DNA from: Elmis aenea
Lineage: Eukaryota > Arthropoda > Insecta > Coleoptera > Elmidae
Assembly: GCA_947652605.1 (NCBI GenBank)
Contig: OX393577.1
Coordinates: 66,240,108 to 66,304,107, forward strand
Direction: 5' to 3'
Length of the DNA stretch: 64,000 bases
A program made the translations under genes and the position numbers. The notes below the pieces were generated by a model. It searched no databases, was not told the DNA's origin, and saw nothing but the letters and a program-made list of their open reading frames with translations. This document shows, in pieces, positions 36,301-47,908 of the stretch (the stretch's first letter is position 1; each line of letters begins with the position of its first letter).

Positions 36301-39300
36301 AAAAAGTGCTTATTTCAAATTTCTGTCTGTATCTAGCTCACTATGTTTTTTTATTAAGAAAGCATCGCTTAGTAGCATCCTATTATAGGAAAAAAAAATC
36401 AACTTAACCGACTTTTTATCTCTTACCGTTTACAAGATACGAAATTTTCTGCTGAATTTACAGCTTTTAACTGAAATTGTTTGAAGATGATAGGTGTTAA
36501 TATGCCAAAACGTTGGGAGACGCAACAGTTTCTTGAAAAAAAAAACAAGTCAAAAATCAGACGCTGAGCATCAAAGACTTATTACATTTGGAGCTAATAG
36601 AATTCATACATTAACAAACTTTATCTGTTTATTAAAAATTGTTGTTAATAAACTGATTGGATTCTGAAGTAAGCTGCAAATTTTGTGAAGTCTTTCAAAC
36701 GTTATAATCAGGTTGAAATGCTATTTCAAATGAAGTTATTTGTGGGGTGAAATGGTTGCAGCTGTGTGGATTTGTAAGAGGGCAGGATTTTTTTTCAAAA
36801 ACTTTGCGTTGGTTATTATCGGTTCTATCTTTCATCCAATAGTCGATTTACGGCTACCCCCAGGTTTGCGTCTACTGCTATTTTTGCCTTCTAGTGTTTT
36901 ATGTTTATGGACCTCATTAATACCAGAGTACAATCTTTAAATAACTTGGTACCTACGTAATACCAGTTTGAATTCTTCGTTTATTATTTATCGTTTTGTG
37001 TGCAACAATTAATTCCCTTTCATGCAAATTATTAGTGGATACGCCCTTAAAATTTAGATTATGCTATTCAATTCCTGATAACTTGTACCATGGAGTAACT
37101 GCGAAGGTTCCACAAAAATAAACTTTGAAAATTCAAAAGAAACTAAATTTTTCAAAGTGTTGTGGAATTGATTACTGACAAATCAAGCCAAAATATGTTG
37201 TTCTTTATTAATTAGGGTTTTTTAAAGTTAAATATTCAAGCATTTGCCCCATTTTATTTTTAAAATATTGTTTAAAATCGTAAGCATTTAATGCGTAGTT
37301 CCCGTGAAATGTGGCAGCCCCTGTAAGATTCAAAAAATCCGAAGGCATGCCTTAACCAGAAATTTTTGAGTTATGCTTGCGATGTGGGAAGGCTTTGTTG
37401 ATAAAGTATCAAATTAATCGAGTTGTAACTGAAAAAATGGACGTCTAAATATAAAACATGTGTACTTGTAATCTATTTAAACACATTTAATATTGAAGTA
37501 TTTTTGTCGTTGGGAAGATATGTGACTCACATTTCGTTTCGACTGTTATCAGGGCCATATAAAACTAAATGAAAAGTCTGTTGTGCTTTTTGAAAACTGC
37601 GTCTGCACGAAGTTTTTAAATGAGTATTCACGCCTGCACGTAGTTTGATAAGTATAAAATGTTGACAGTTCTACCTCGTTGGCGATTAAAACAGTTTTGT
37701 AGAATTAGTAATATGACTAACTGCGATATTTTGTAGATCAAAAATATCTGCGAAGTGTCTCTGAGGTGCTCAGTTCTGCGCCAGCCAGCAAGCATCAACT
37801 GTTAAATTGTTTTTTTCTGTAAATATACATTCGCTTTTAAGATATTTAATCTTAGTTATAGTAATTGGCCAATCATTTTTATGCATTATTTAAAGTTTTA
37901 ATGTACAATAAATAAAGTTTGAGATAAGTATTGAATTAAATTAGTAAAACATGTACAAATTTTAGAATAATTTTGCAATATATATTTGCAACTACGCTTT
38001 CAACTTTCAAAGTTTATTATTTGCTACTGTAATTTTTTTGTCTGTTATAGTGAGGTGCTGTAGTGTTGAAATCGTATTGGTATGTTTGTTTAAATAAATT
38101 TGCATGTAGGAGTGTATTAAGTCATCGAATTGTGTGATTCAGTGTGTGAATTCCATTATGGGATATGTAAGTTGGATTAAATTGAAAAAAATGTTCGTTT
38201 TATAAAACTACCCGATATGCTAAATTAGGAACACAAAATTAATAATTTTTCAACAAAATTGTTAATATTAGGTAGTGTTGTGCAATTTAGTTTGTATTTT
38301 TATTCCTTCAAATTTGTTAATGTTTTTGGAGGATGAATCATTTATTTCTCTTGGCATGCTTAGGTTAATTAGGTTCAAAATTTTGGTAAAAGTTGTATTT
38401 TTTTAAACAATGTTGCTATAAACAGGGCAACATATTCAAAATTGAATTACATTTTTTGTGGTTAAAAAAATATTTAAAGCTTTCGCGTCTTTGTGTGAAA
38501 TTAAACACATTTCATTTTTCTTTTTTAGAGATTGTAATGGTTACAAATAAAAAAGACTGTTGACTTAAAAAAACACGATGAAAACAACTTTTAATATTTT
38601 TCTAAACAATTTAATTGGGTTTTTTTAACATCGTTTTTATAAAATAAATTTCGTTTTTTCTGTGAGTTATTATCCATGGATCATTTTTTACCAAATATAA
38701 ATTGAAAAAACTGCCCTCACGACATGAGTAATTCATTATAATAGTAATAACTTTAAGTATGGTAGCTGAAAAAATTGCAATATGTTTGGTAGCCACTAGA
38801 ATATAAAAAAGCTATTAATATGTTTATGAACAATGGTCTGCAATTACAAAAAAATGTCGTAAAAAAAATAATTGTAAGGTTTGTTTAATATTAATGGTAT
38901 TTTTTTGCTGAATTGAAAGTTTAATAGCTTCTAAACTTACTGCAGTCTTTATTTCTTTAGGTTCTTGCATTTAATGTAATAAAGTAGATAAAGTAGCATA
39001 AAAAATATCAGTTGCCCTTCACAAAAATTTAAAATAATTCTGAGCAGTATAAAAATGTTGGGCAGTGTTATAAATTACATAACAAAACAGTTTTTTTTTT
39101 ATGTAATTGTGTCTTTAAAGATGTTTTGTAAACTATTTATTTATAAAGCGTTTTTGTGCCAAATCTTATTAAACAAGTGATATGTTATGTTCATAGTAAA
39201 AGTAATCTTAAAAGAATTGCCAAAGCTCTTGTGTAATTTTAAACACTTGGTTATTTTTATTTTTATGTAGGTTACCAGGAACTTATGTGATTCATGTAAT

Positions 39301-39735
39301 GATATCATAACACAAAAGGATGCAAAGAGCGTCTTTAACGTAACAATTTGAAAAGCAAAATTTACTGCCAGATATTTGGCTAGCGCCTTCAGTATTTTCA
39401 TAAACGAGGCCAATATTCCTTCCCACTTACCTGTTTAAAAATAATTATATAGTTCAATAACAGTATGACAAATGTAGTTTACTTTATATCAGTTGTATCC
39501 ATAGTAATACAACAAAATAATATGACTTCTTTCTTTACATGTATTGTGTTATAAATACCTGTGCATGTGGCAAGGAACATTTATAAAGCTAAACAAATTG
39601 AATGAAAATAGGAACTCAAAAAATTTTCATGTTTGAGTTGAACAGAAGTATGAAAATAGTTCTACTAATATAAATAGGCACTTAAAACTGTTTATTTAAG
39701 TGCAATATTTTATTTTAAAACTTCCCACCGTTCTA
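33310..39735. other. Long AT-rich stretch without a recognised gene
   Basis: It contains the partial palindrome at 35642-36237. Open frames are short and show no domain or splice context. It may hold regulatory DNA or undetected small exons on either strand. Confidence 0.5.
35642..36237. repeat. Palindromic element with one recognised end
   Basis: The arms AAAAGTTTTTTATTATCGAT to ATGGTCTAAAA (35642-35710) match the region 35975-36051 in reverse. Inside them GTCATAGGACACTA (left) matches TAGTGTCCTATGAC (right). The right outer end reads TTTGGACCACCCTGTA. The left outer end is missing or diverged. Confidence 0.6.
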
Positions 39736-40030
39736 TACAGGGTGTCCCATATTACATTTCCAGCATGGGGATCTCTTTTATTACAAGAGATACAGGTTTG
39801 TTTAAATTAGATGAATTATTCCTTGGTATGAGAGGAGCCACAATCAATTTTTAAAAGTACAAAATTTCTCGTGTTTCAAATGTTGTAGCAAAAAATATGA
39901 AAATATTGATTTTTTTCTCTCATAACTTTTTAATTTTATTCATTAGATCAATTTTATTAGTACTTTCTTTAGGTAGTTTTTACCCTTACTAACTTCGCGG
40001 CCCATAAGAAAACATGAAATTAGGGATAAT

Positions 40031-40226
40031 TAGGGCCGTTCACAGAAAATTCGGGCCCCGGGAAGCAATAGACAACGGGCTCCTCTTTACCCTTAGAAAG
40101 GTTTAAATTTAATTTTAATAGTGTTTGTAAACAAAATATTGTGTATTAGCTCGAATCCGGGCCCCATTGGCAACACTGGGCCCCGGGAATTAGTCCCGTC
40201 TACCCCACCATCTGTGATAGGCCCTG
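40031..40226. mobile_element. hAT-type MITE
   Basis: A 196-bp element with ends TAGGGCCG and ATAGGCCCTG, flanked by an exact 8-bp duplication GGGATAAT (40023-40030 and 40227-40234). No coding capacity. The 8-bp duplication and TAGGG/CCCTG ends are typical of hAT transposons. Confidence 0.75.
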
Positions 40227-40251
40227 GGGATAATATCTCGAAAATGATAGG

Positions 40252-40480
40252 TGTAAGATATGTTGGTAGTACAGAGCGGTGTGGTTACCGACAGTGACAT
40301 AAGACACATGTACCATGAGATGTACAAGGTTGCTAGTTACAAATAAACACGTGTTGCATAGTTAAGAAGTCTTGTTTCATTATTAACAAATATATAGTCG
40401 TGCATCTAGTCAGCACACATTAATAAACATAATACATATCGTAGTGCATCTAGTCAGCACACATTAACAAATATAATACA
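40252..40480 (+). repeat. 5' LTR
   Basis: 229 bp, TG...CA ends, with an AATAAA at 40342-40347. It contains an internal direct repeat of GTGCATCTAGTCAGCACACA, twice, about 47 bp apart. Confidence 0.9.
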
Positions 40481-40489
40481 TGGTGTCAG
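40481..40489 (+). other. Candidate primer binding site
   Basis: TGGTGTCAG starts directly after the 5' LTR. TGG is the complement of the CCA end of a tRNA. Which tRNA acts as primer cannot be said from sequence alone. Confidence 0.5.
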
Positions 40490-40512
40490 GTTAGTTTTTT
40501 TTGTTAGCCAAG

Positions 40513-43188
40513 ATGGAGTCTATGGTTAAATTACCCGAACCCTTAATATTTGACCAAAACATTTCGCAACATTGGAAACGTTTTCAACAAAAGTTTAAAT
40601 TATTTGTTGAAGCTGTAGGATCAGACAGTGTGTCCAATGAAAGAAAAATTGCGTTATTTTTGTCGGCGATTGGTGACGATGGTCTTGATTTATTTAATAC
40701 TTTTGCATTATCGGATGAAGAAAATAAAAACTTGAATGTAATTATAGCAAAGTTTGATGATTATTGCAGTCCAAAGAAGAATCCCATTTTCCAGCGATTT
40801 TTATTCAACTCAATAATACAAAAAGAAGGACAGACCTTTGATAATTTTCTTGCCGAGTTGAAAAAAGCAGTTAAATCGTGTGAATATAAAGAAGAAGATG
40901 AAATGGTGCGTGATAGAGTGATATTAGGAATAAGAGACAAACAAACTCAAGAAAGATTACTCAGAGAAGGTGAAAAACTAAATTTACAAAAAGCATGTAC
41001 GTTTTGTAGAACCACGGAATCGAGCAGAGTTCAGGCGCAAGCACTACAAAATGAAGTTATGGTAAATGAAGTTAAACCAAATGATAAAGTAAGTGACTGC
41101 AAATACTGTGGTTATAAACACATATATGGAAAGTGTCCTGCATTCAGAAAAACTTGTGCAAATTGTCAAGGAAAAAACCATTTTGCAAAAATGTGCAAGA
41201 AGAAAGAAAACACTGCAAAAGAAGATGCCACAACATGGAAAAAAAATAGTGAAGAGAAGAAACTAGTAAGAAAGAAAAAAGTCCATGATCTGAAAGTGGA
41301 AAGTGAAAGTGAAATAGACAGTAGTGAAGAGCAATTGTATGTAAGTAGTGTTCAGAGTTCTCAAGCAAGTCATGGTATTGAGTCATGGATGAAAGAAGTA
41401 AAGATTGAAGATCAAGAAATAGTCTCGTGTAAAATTGACACAGGAGCCCAAATCAGTGTATTACCCTTAGAAGTGTATACAAAATTAAAGGATCCTCCGA
41501 AATGTAAGTCTGCGAATTTAACTTTAGTGGCTTATGGAGATAAAAAGTTCACAATTAAACCTGTAGGTCTGGCGGATTTAAAATGTTCAATAGGAAATAA
41601 ACATAAGATTGTAACTTTTGCCATAGTTAATGTTAAAAAACAAAGTCCATTGTTAGGGTTATCGGCATGTTTAGATTTAAGTTTAGTTAGTTTAATTGAT
41701 AATATAAACATAAAATTTGATAAAGTTGATGATATAAAAAATGATCAGAAATATAAAACTTTGTTCGAAGGTATTGGAAAGTTTCCGACGCCTTATAAAA
41801 TTGTTTTACAGGAAAAAGCAGTACCACATATTCAAAATATGCATCGTATACCATATAGTTTAGTAAATCCACTTAAAAATAAATTAAAGGAAATATTTAA
41901 ACAATCTATACAAAATGATGAAACTTTAAGATCTGTTTTATATTACTGTCAAAATGATTGGCCAGAGAATAAGAAACAGTTACCTCCTAATGTACAAAAA
42001 TTTTGGAATTTAAGATATTATATAGGAACGTATGATAGTTTGTTATTCTTAGGTGATAAAATTATTGTACCTGAATGTTTAAAAACTGATATGTTAAAAC
42101 AAATACATGACGGACATCTAGGTATTGAAAAATGCAAAGCTCGTGCACGTCAAATCTTATATTGGCCTAATATGAGTATTGACATTGAAAACTATGTTAA
42201 AAGTTGTAAAATTTGCGAGAAGTTTGCATACAAACAGTGCAAAGAAAAGTTACTGCCTTATTTAATACCTAACAGACCATGGCAACGTGTTGCTACAGAT
42301 ATATTTACTTATGAAAATGTGTCTTATTTAGTTGTGTACGACGCATACTCAAATTGGCTTGAGATGGCTACGATTAAAAATAAATCTGCCAAGGAAGTAA
42401 TTTTAAAACTAAAATCTGTTTTTTCTAAGTTTGGTTGTCCAGATGAAGTAGTATCTGATAATGTTCCGTTCTCTAGTGATGAATTTAATCAATTTTCAAA
42501 AGAATGGAATTTTGAAATAGTTTTAAGAAGTCCATTTTATCCAAGATCAAATGGTTTAGCTGAAAAAGGTGTATCAATATCTAAAAAACTTCTTAAAAAA
42601 GCCTTGGAAGAAAAGAAAGATATATATTCAGCTTTGTTAGCTTATAGAAACAGTCCTCTTAAGCATGTTGGGTTATCGCCGTCCCAATTATTGATGAATC
42701 GTATTTGTAGAACTAAGTTACCTAGTAGTCAAAGTGCTCTTGCTTCAAAAGTAAATGTTAATGTAACTGATAAGCTTAAATTACGTCAAAATGTAAACAA
42801 AAATTATTATGATGAGCACTCAAAGAATTTAGAAATATTAAAACCAGATGATTTTGTAAATATATATGATCATGTTAATAACATATGGAAACCAGGTCAA
42901 GTAATAGCACAACACGAAACACCTCGATCTTATATAGTTAAAAATGCTGATAATACAATTATGAGAAGGAATAGAATAGATTTACGAAAGTCTGTTAATA
43001 AACCTGAATCTACAAGTCATTTAGTAGAGGATGATGTTTCATGTTCTGTTACTGATTCTAGTTCAAATGAAATGTGTAATGTATCAAATGATCAATGTAC
43101 AAATATCTCCAATGACGTAGATAAACCTTATGTCACACGATCAGGTCGCCAGATACGTAAACCTCAAATGTATAATGATTTTGTATAA
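40513..43188 (+). CDS. Gag-protease-integrase polyprotein lacking RT/RNase H
   Basis: The first ATG (MESMVKLPEPLIF) is at 40513, giving about 891 residues without a stop. In order: a Gag-like region; a nucleocapsid with zinc-knuckle-like cysteines (CKYCGYKHIYGKC, CANCQGKNHFAKMC, residues about 195-230); an aspartic protease motif KIDTGAQISVLP (about 310); a short piece of the sequence that normally leads into reverse transcriptase (HRIPYSLVNPLK, about 450); then an abrupt switch near 41890-41900 to the segment that precedes integrase. The integrase has an H-H-C-C zinc region (HDGHLGIEKC, CKICEKF) and a D-D-E core (ATDIF, VSDNVPF, GLAEKGV). The usual Ty3/gypsy polyprotein is several hundred residues longer. 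The deletion is in frame. The second D motif carries V where G is usual. Confidence 0.85.
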   Translation: MESMVKLPEPLIFDQNISQHWKRFQQKFKLFVEAVGSDSVSNERKIALFLSAIGDDGLDLFNTFALSDEENKNLNVIIAKFDDYCSPKKNPIFQRFLFNSIIQKEGQTFDNFLAELKKAVKSCEYKEEDEMVRDRVILGIRDKQTQERLLREGEKLNLQKACTFCRTTESSRVQAQALQNEVMVNEVKPNDKVSDCKYCGYKHIYGKCPAFRKTCANCQGKNHFAKMCKKKENTAKEDATTWKKNSEEKKLVRKKKVHDLKVESESEIDSSEEQLYVSSVQSSQASHGIESWMKEVKIEDQEIVSCKIDTGAQISVLPLEVYTKLKDPPKCKSANLTLVAYGDKKFTIKPVGLADLKCSIGNKHKIVTFAIVNVKKQSPLLGLSACLDLSLVSLIDNINIKFDKVDDIKNDQKYKTLFEGIGKFPTPYKIVLQEKAVPHIQNMHRIPYSLVNPLKNKLKEIFKQSIQNDETLRSVLYYCQNDWPENKKQLPPNVQKFWNLRYYIGTYDSLLFLGDKIIVPECLKTDMLKQIHDGHLGIEKCKARARQILYWPNMSIDIENYVKSCKICEKFAYKQCKEKLLPYLIPNRPWQRVATDIFTYENVSYLVVYDAYSNWLEMATIKNKSAKEVILKLKSVFSKFGCPDEVVSDNVPFSSDEFNQFSKEWNFEIVLRSPFYPRSNGLAEKGVSISKKLLKKALEEKKDIYSALLAYRNSPLKHVGLSPSQLLMNRICRTKLPSSQSALASKVNVNVTDKLKLRQNVNKNYYDEHSKNLEILKPDDFVNIYDHVNNIWKPGQVIAQHETPRSYIVKNADNTIMRRNRIDLRKSVNKPESTSHLVEDDVSCSVTDSSSNEMCNVSNDQCTNISNDVDKPYVTRSGRQIRKPQMYNDFV

Positions 43189-43198
43189 AGCCGAGGGA

Positions 43199-43427
43199 TG
43201 TAAGATATGTTGGTAGTACAGAGCGGTGTGGTTACCGACAGTGACATAAGACACATGTACCATGAGATGTACAAGGTTGCTAGTTACAAATAAACACGTG
43301 TTGCATAGTTAAGAAGTCTTGTTTCATTATTAACAAATATATAGTCGTGCATCTAGTCAGCACACATTAATAAACATAATACATATCGTAGTGCATCTAG
43401 TCAGCACACATTAACAAATATAATACA
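43199..43427 (+). repeat. 3' LTR
   Basis: 229 bp, identical by eye to the 5' LTR over its whole length, including the duplicated GTGCATCTAGTCAGCACACA motif. Confidence 0.9.
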
Positions 43428-43668
43428 ATAGGTGTTGAAAATCTAAAATAATGTTTCACATTCTACACAAAAAAGTACCTTAAGATTATTAACAAAGTAC
43501 TAATAACATTGAATGAACAAAACAAAAAAGCACGAGGAATTTTGTACTTTTAAAAATTGATTGGGGCTCCTCTCATACTAAGGAATAATTAATCTAATTT
43601 AAACCAACCTGTATATCTTATAATAAGCGAGATCCCCATACTGGAACTGGAATCTGGGACACCCTGTA

Positions 43669-44714
43669 TATAGGGCCCAAAAAAAGTTTTAAGGACCTTT
43701 TACATGCCCAAGCTATGAAGCTTGAATTTAATTTGCCACCTTTTGTAATTGTTAAAAATTATACATGCCAAACACCTTTTACAGCTCCTGTGATCCTGAT
43801 ACCAAAATCAAAATTTCTAGTACTACTTGTTAGGTAGCCTGCCTGTTTTATCATTGATGATAGTTGATAATAAATCACTTTTTGAAGCCCAGGTGCCCAG
43901 GTACTAATGGCAAATTGAAATGCTCAACAGCTGAGTTACTCCTGACCATTTTAAGTTTTATATAACTTACGTATGCTCATAACAAACGCATAATACTTAA
44001 AGATATAACTATTTACCTTCATTTTCCCTATTCTTCATATCTTGGTTGTTGCTCGACCACTACATGGTGCAAATATGTTGATGAGACACTGTGTCGCAAA
44101 TTCGTTCGAGTTTCTTGATGGTTTGTCAATTTTTTCTTGCGATGTGGTATTCTCAATAATATAAGTAGTAGTACCGGGGTTTTAATCCATGTTGTAAGGA
44201 GGGTAAAGGTTCTAAATAAGGATGATGATATTGGGTCTTTACTCTTTAGTAAAGTTTGTACAGAAGGGTTGATGGGAAAGGATGATTTTTAATTAAACTT
44301 ATTTACATTAATACATAAAAGATTTAATTACAACGCCATAGTTTATTTTGCATACAGTACAATAATACAAGTATATATTATTGAAGGACTTTCCAGTGCA
44401 ACTGAAAACAATAATTTAAATTAGAAGTCTCAAAAAATGATGATACTGAGCAAGTTGAAAAGTACTATTTACAAGATCTAAATATTTACACTATCTTAAG
44501 ACTAAATTAGCACATTTAAACAACTAAATTTATTAAGTTATGATTTACAATCTTATCATCTTACCTTTTAAATTTAATCATCACTTTACTTGATGCATTC
44601 TGGTATTATCTTAGTGTTTTCTTAACTTAAGTTCAAAATAGTTGTTTATTGCCATAACAAAACGATGTCTTCAAATCCTTCTACGTAGTTTCAACAAGTT
44701 TAATGTTGACTACT
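43669..44714. other. Intergenic AT-rich sequence
   Basis: No credible gene was seen. A short stretch near 44285-44330 (TTAAACTTATTTACATTAA) also occurs next to the stop of exon epsilon (about 18797), perhaps a shared repeat. Confidence 0.4.
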
Positions 44715-45133
44715 TCACTTCATGACATGATAATCGTAATATATTTCTGTAACTGCACCAACACCATTGAATATTGTTAAGCACTCGGCTGAAGAAAAAT
44801 CATGAACGAAGTAACCTGTAAAACGTAATACATAATTGTTTATATGGCAGCTGTATCGGTCCAAAAATTAACATCTTGGATTACTTATAGCCTTAAAAGC
44901 ACTATTATAATATCGACATTTCATACCTTAAGTGTTGTAGACTAACTCGTGCCCAGTTGTGTGACTTCCTGTCACATGTACAGCAACCTGTTCTTGTGGC
45001 AACCATATCAGTCCAGGATTGTTCAAAGTTACTAAATGGGGTTAATAATAACCTTGGAAACCCCATTTATCATCGAAATTCCATACCTTGAGTTTTGTAG
45101 GCAAATTTGTGTCGAATGGTCTAACCGTTGGTA
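44715..45133 (-). pseudogene. Possible decayed small gene with duplicated exons
   Basis: Three segments bounded by splice-like signals are visible: 45133-45087 (TTTTAG to CAAG|GTATGG), 45031-44927 (ATTTAG to TTAAG|GTATGA) and 44815-44715 (TTTTACAG to a TGA stop). In a shared phase they read HKFAYKTQ, then HELVYNT followed by a TAA, then GYFVHDFSSAECLTIF and so on to YYDYHVMK. The first two segments are diverged copies of each other, and where one has CAA the other has the stop TAA. The family was not recognised. A 5' leader might start near 45498 (MSLGCLGAPSAESE), but that link is a guess. Confidence 0.3.
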
Positions 45134-45499
45134 CTAAAATACAAATCACACTGTTTTAATCATTTACACAGCATATAACCAAAGAAAGTTGTTTGGTTTA
45201 GCATAAAATGAATCAATATTGGGTTTTTGCACAATATTTTTACCTGTATTTGTTTAAATTGCTCAATTTTTAAACATTGAAAATTAATTATTCATCTTGA
45301 CAGCTGATGTCAACATTGAACATGGCCGATACATGTTCGCCAACCTAAGAAGTAAATATTACTAGTACAAAATACACGCAAAGACCTCCTGCAGTTTCTG
45401 TTATCCTGATACTCATTTTCTAAATCCCATAAGCATAGCATTGACGAGGAAAATATCTCGGATTCAGCTGATGGTGCGCCAAGACAACCTAGGGACATT

Positions 45500-47377
45500 T
45501 TTATGAGCTATGTTATGAACATGTTATGTGAAATGTTATTGTTTTGATTGAAATTATAGGTTAATTTTGGTTAAAATATGAATAAATAAAATATGATTAA
45601 ATCATTATTATGGAACTTTCTATTTTTTATCTACAGAGTGCAAGCTGTTTAGTTGTTCTTCAATGTGAAAGCTAAATTAAAATAAAATATAGGCTGTCTT
45701 TAATGTATGAGCCTTTGCTTTATCGATAATGACAAAAATTGAGTTATTGGTTTAAAACGATTAAAAATATACAAGAAAAGTAATGTTTGCTTAATGAACA
45801 GAATGTATGGGGAATAACATTCAGGAACGACATTCCTTCATAAATCTAGAACTGCCTTTTTACTCTTTAGGTAGGACAGTCCTTTTGTAAATTCTGTCCT
45901 CCCTCGAAAAGTGTCCTCCTTTTCGATACATTGATAAAAAATATTCATTCAGTGGAAAGTACTCATTTAAATAATAATTAATTGGCATGTAAGCATATTT
46001 ACATGTTACAAATGTCTTTATTATGCGCATTTATCATATTATAGTGTATTACTGTTGCAATAAATAAAATGTTTCTTTTATTTCCGATATTTTTTTCTTC
46101 AATTTATTTGTGTCCTCCTTTTCATTGTGAAAAAGTTGGTAACCTTAATATAGCATATTCCATACCTTTTGGACACACTGTATAAAACAATGGTCTATGT
46201 GGGTATGGTGTATTAACAGGAGCATACTAAACACATCTGTGGGCAAAAAAAGAGCTTAGTTTCAAATGATAATTTTATTGACTCAAAATATTTTGTACAC
46301 TAATATACACATAAACACCTACTTTAAAAATATATTACTTACACAATAATATCCTATTATCTATTCATAATATCAATTCTTTTATAGAAGACAATTCTTT
46401 AACACTTTCCAGATTCTTTCTAAAACGATGGTGCTGTTAAAACTTTCTAAATTAACGTCCTGGACGTTTCTACTATCGAAAACAACAAGAAAACGTGCAA
46501 AGCATTTGATCTTCTATAAAATTGAGCGACTAGCTGGATCACATAACCTACAGATTGCAACTAAAATATAATTTGAGAAGATTTATCGACAGGTTTCGGT
46601 GTAAATATTAAAGAGAAGTTTACATTTACACCAATGGATTCAACAATCCACTTATTAAATTGACAAATTCTTTGCCACAAGCTAAATTGCACTCGTGGTT
46701 TTGAGTCACAAAACTTCACGTTTAAGAGCGTGGTATATAAAAAAATAAATACTGCATGTAAACATAATAGGTGATATAAATTACACAGTATATACGAGAT
46801 GACCAACTTGCAATAAGTTATACGTCTGGTGTATAATACATACATACATTTAAATATTACTTGGAAACTTGTACATTTACACGTAAACACTACATAATCC
46901 ATTTACTTATAGCACATGGAATGATTTAAAGGACATATATATTGCAAAAAGTACCAACCCGTGAAATGCATGTAACTGATTACAAAAAAAAATATTACAA
47001 GTTGCACAAGAAACAGAGTTAAGTAGCTAAAACAATTTCGTATTTACATTGTATAATAATAAAAATACCTTTATCAAATAGCTAACTATATAAATAAATG
47101 CTTTATCTTTTGTCTGTACAAAATAAGATCAGTTTTTTATTAATAAATAGGTATTTGATGTTTTGGCAGCTTCGTAACAAACACGAAGCCTTAACATCTG
47201 GTAGATTAAGGTAAAACTAAGGTCAGGTACTGTTCACAGAGGAAAACACATCTTCATTTTCTAACTGCCGACAAAAAAACATCATAAACAAAACACAAAA
47301 GTTTGGAAATACAAAAACAAGCGAAATGCAGGATTAACAAAAGATGTGTTTTCCTCAGCACCCTCCTTTTTTTTATA
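45500..47377. other. Intergenic AT-rich sequence
   Basis: No gene was recognised. An end fragment of the family A element (CCATACCTTTTGGACACACTGTATA) lies near 46158-46183. Confidence 0.4.
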
Positions 47378-47383
47378 GGCGAC

Positions 47384-47629
47384 ATGGAACATACACACAT
47401 ATATGAACCTGTACATTTAGATATGGGTGGACATTGGATATGCCATAATAATGAGAATAAAATTCGGCCAGTAATTAAACGCACTGATTTCATACAGCTG
47501 ACACCTGAGTTTCTTCATCATCTAGAAAATAAACAAATACACTTTAATAAACAATTAACTTTAAAAATATTCAGTTTAGAGTCAGTTATTTATAACTTTT
47601 ATGTGAGCCACTGTAGGTATATGGGTTAG
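47384..47629 (+). CDS. Orphan exon-like ORF, hypothetical
   Basis: An 81-codon open frame (MEHTHIYEPVHLDMGGHW) follows a good acceptor (CCTTTTTTTTATAG|GCGAC at 47378). Its composition is less biased than the surrounding junk. It ends at TAG. No upstream exon or known domain was recognised. It could be a terminal exon of an undetected plus-strand gene, a retrocopy fragment or chance. Confidence 0.3.
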   Translation: MEHTHIYEPVHLDMGGHWICHNNENKIRPVIKRTDFIQLTPEFLHHLENKQIHFNKQLTLKIFSLESVIYNFYVSHCRYMG

Positions 47630-47735
47630 TGTAAAGATACAAATTTAATTAATGAAAAAAGAGTTAATATAAAAGGGCCTACGCCTCAACCATTATTAAG
47701 TTTAAAAAGTGCTTAAAAGAATATGTAATTGGGGT

Positions 47736-47908
47736 CAGGGCCGGATTTAGACTTGATAAGGCCCTAAGCTATTTGAGTTATGGGACCCTTTATAAGTCCA
47801 GATATTATATGTCAGTGCCAAATAGGTAGACAATTTTTTTTGGGGGCCCCCAAGAAACTGGGGGCCCTAAGCTATAGCTTGTGTAGCTTATACGTAAATC
47901 CTGCACTG
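47736..47908. mobile_element. hAT-type MITE
   Basis: A 173-bp element with ends CAGGGCCGGATTTAGACTTG and GTAAATCCTGCACTG, flanked by an exact 8-bp duplication ATTGGGGT (47728-47735 and 47909-47916). It has an inner palindrome around GGGGGCCCCC and no ORF. Confidence 0.85.

Larger units (their letters stand above)
40252..43427 (+). mobile_element. LTR retrotransposon (Ty3/gypsy-type), RT-deleted and recent
   Basis: Two 229-bp LTRs (40252-40480 and 43199-43427) read as identical. They start TGTAAG and end AATACA, and the element is flanked by an exact 5-bp duplication ATAGG (40247-40251 and 43428-43432). A primer-binding-like TGGTGTCAG starts directly after the 5' LTR. A short purine-rich stretch (GCCGAGGGA) precedes the 3' LTR. 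The inside holds one open frame, Gag-protease-integrase, without reverse transcriptase or RNase H. It looks like a young copy mobilised by enzymes from elsewhere. Confidence 0.9.
39736..43668. mobile_element. Palindromic element F, host of two further insertions
   Basis: The left end is TACAGGGTGTCCCATATTAC and the right end is TCTGGGACACCCTGTA. The inner arms also match (GAATTATTCCTTGGTATGAG against TACTAAGGAATAATTAA). A hAT-type MITE (40031-40226) and an LTR element (40252-43427) lie inside it. Confidence 0.75.

Noticed and set aside
46561..46902. 113-codon minus-strand ORF
   Set aside because: Cys/Phe/Tyr-rich AT-derived composition, no domain, no splice context.
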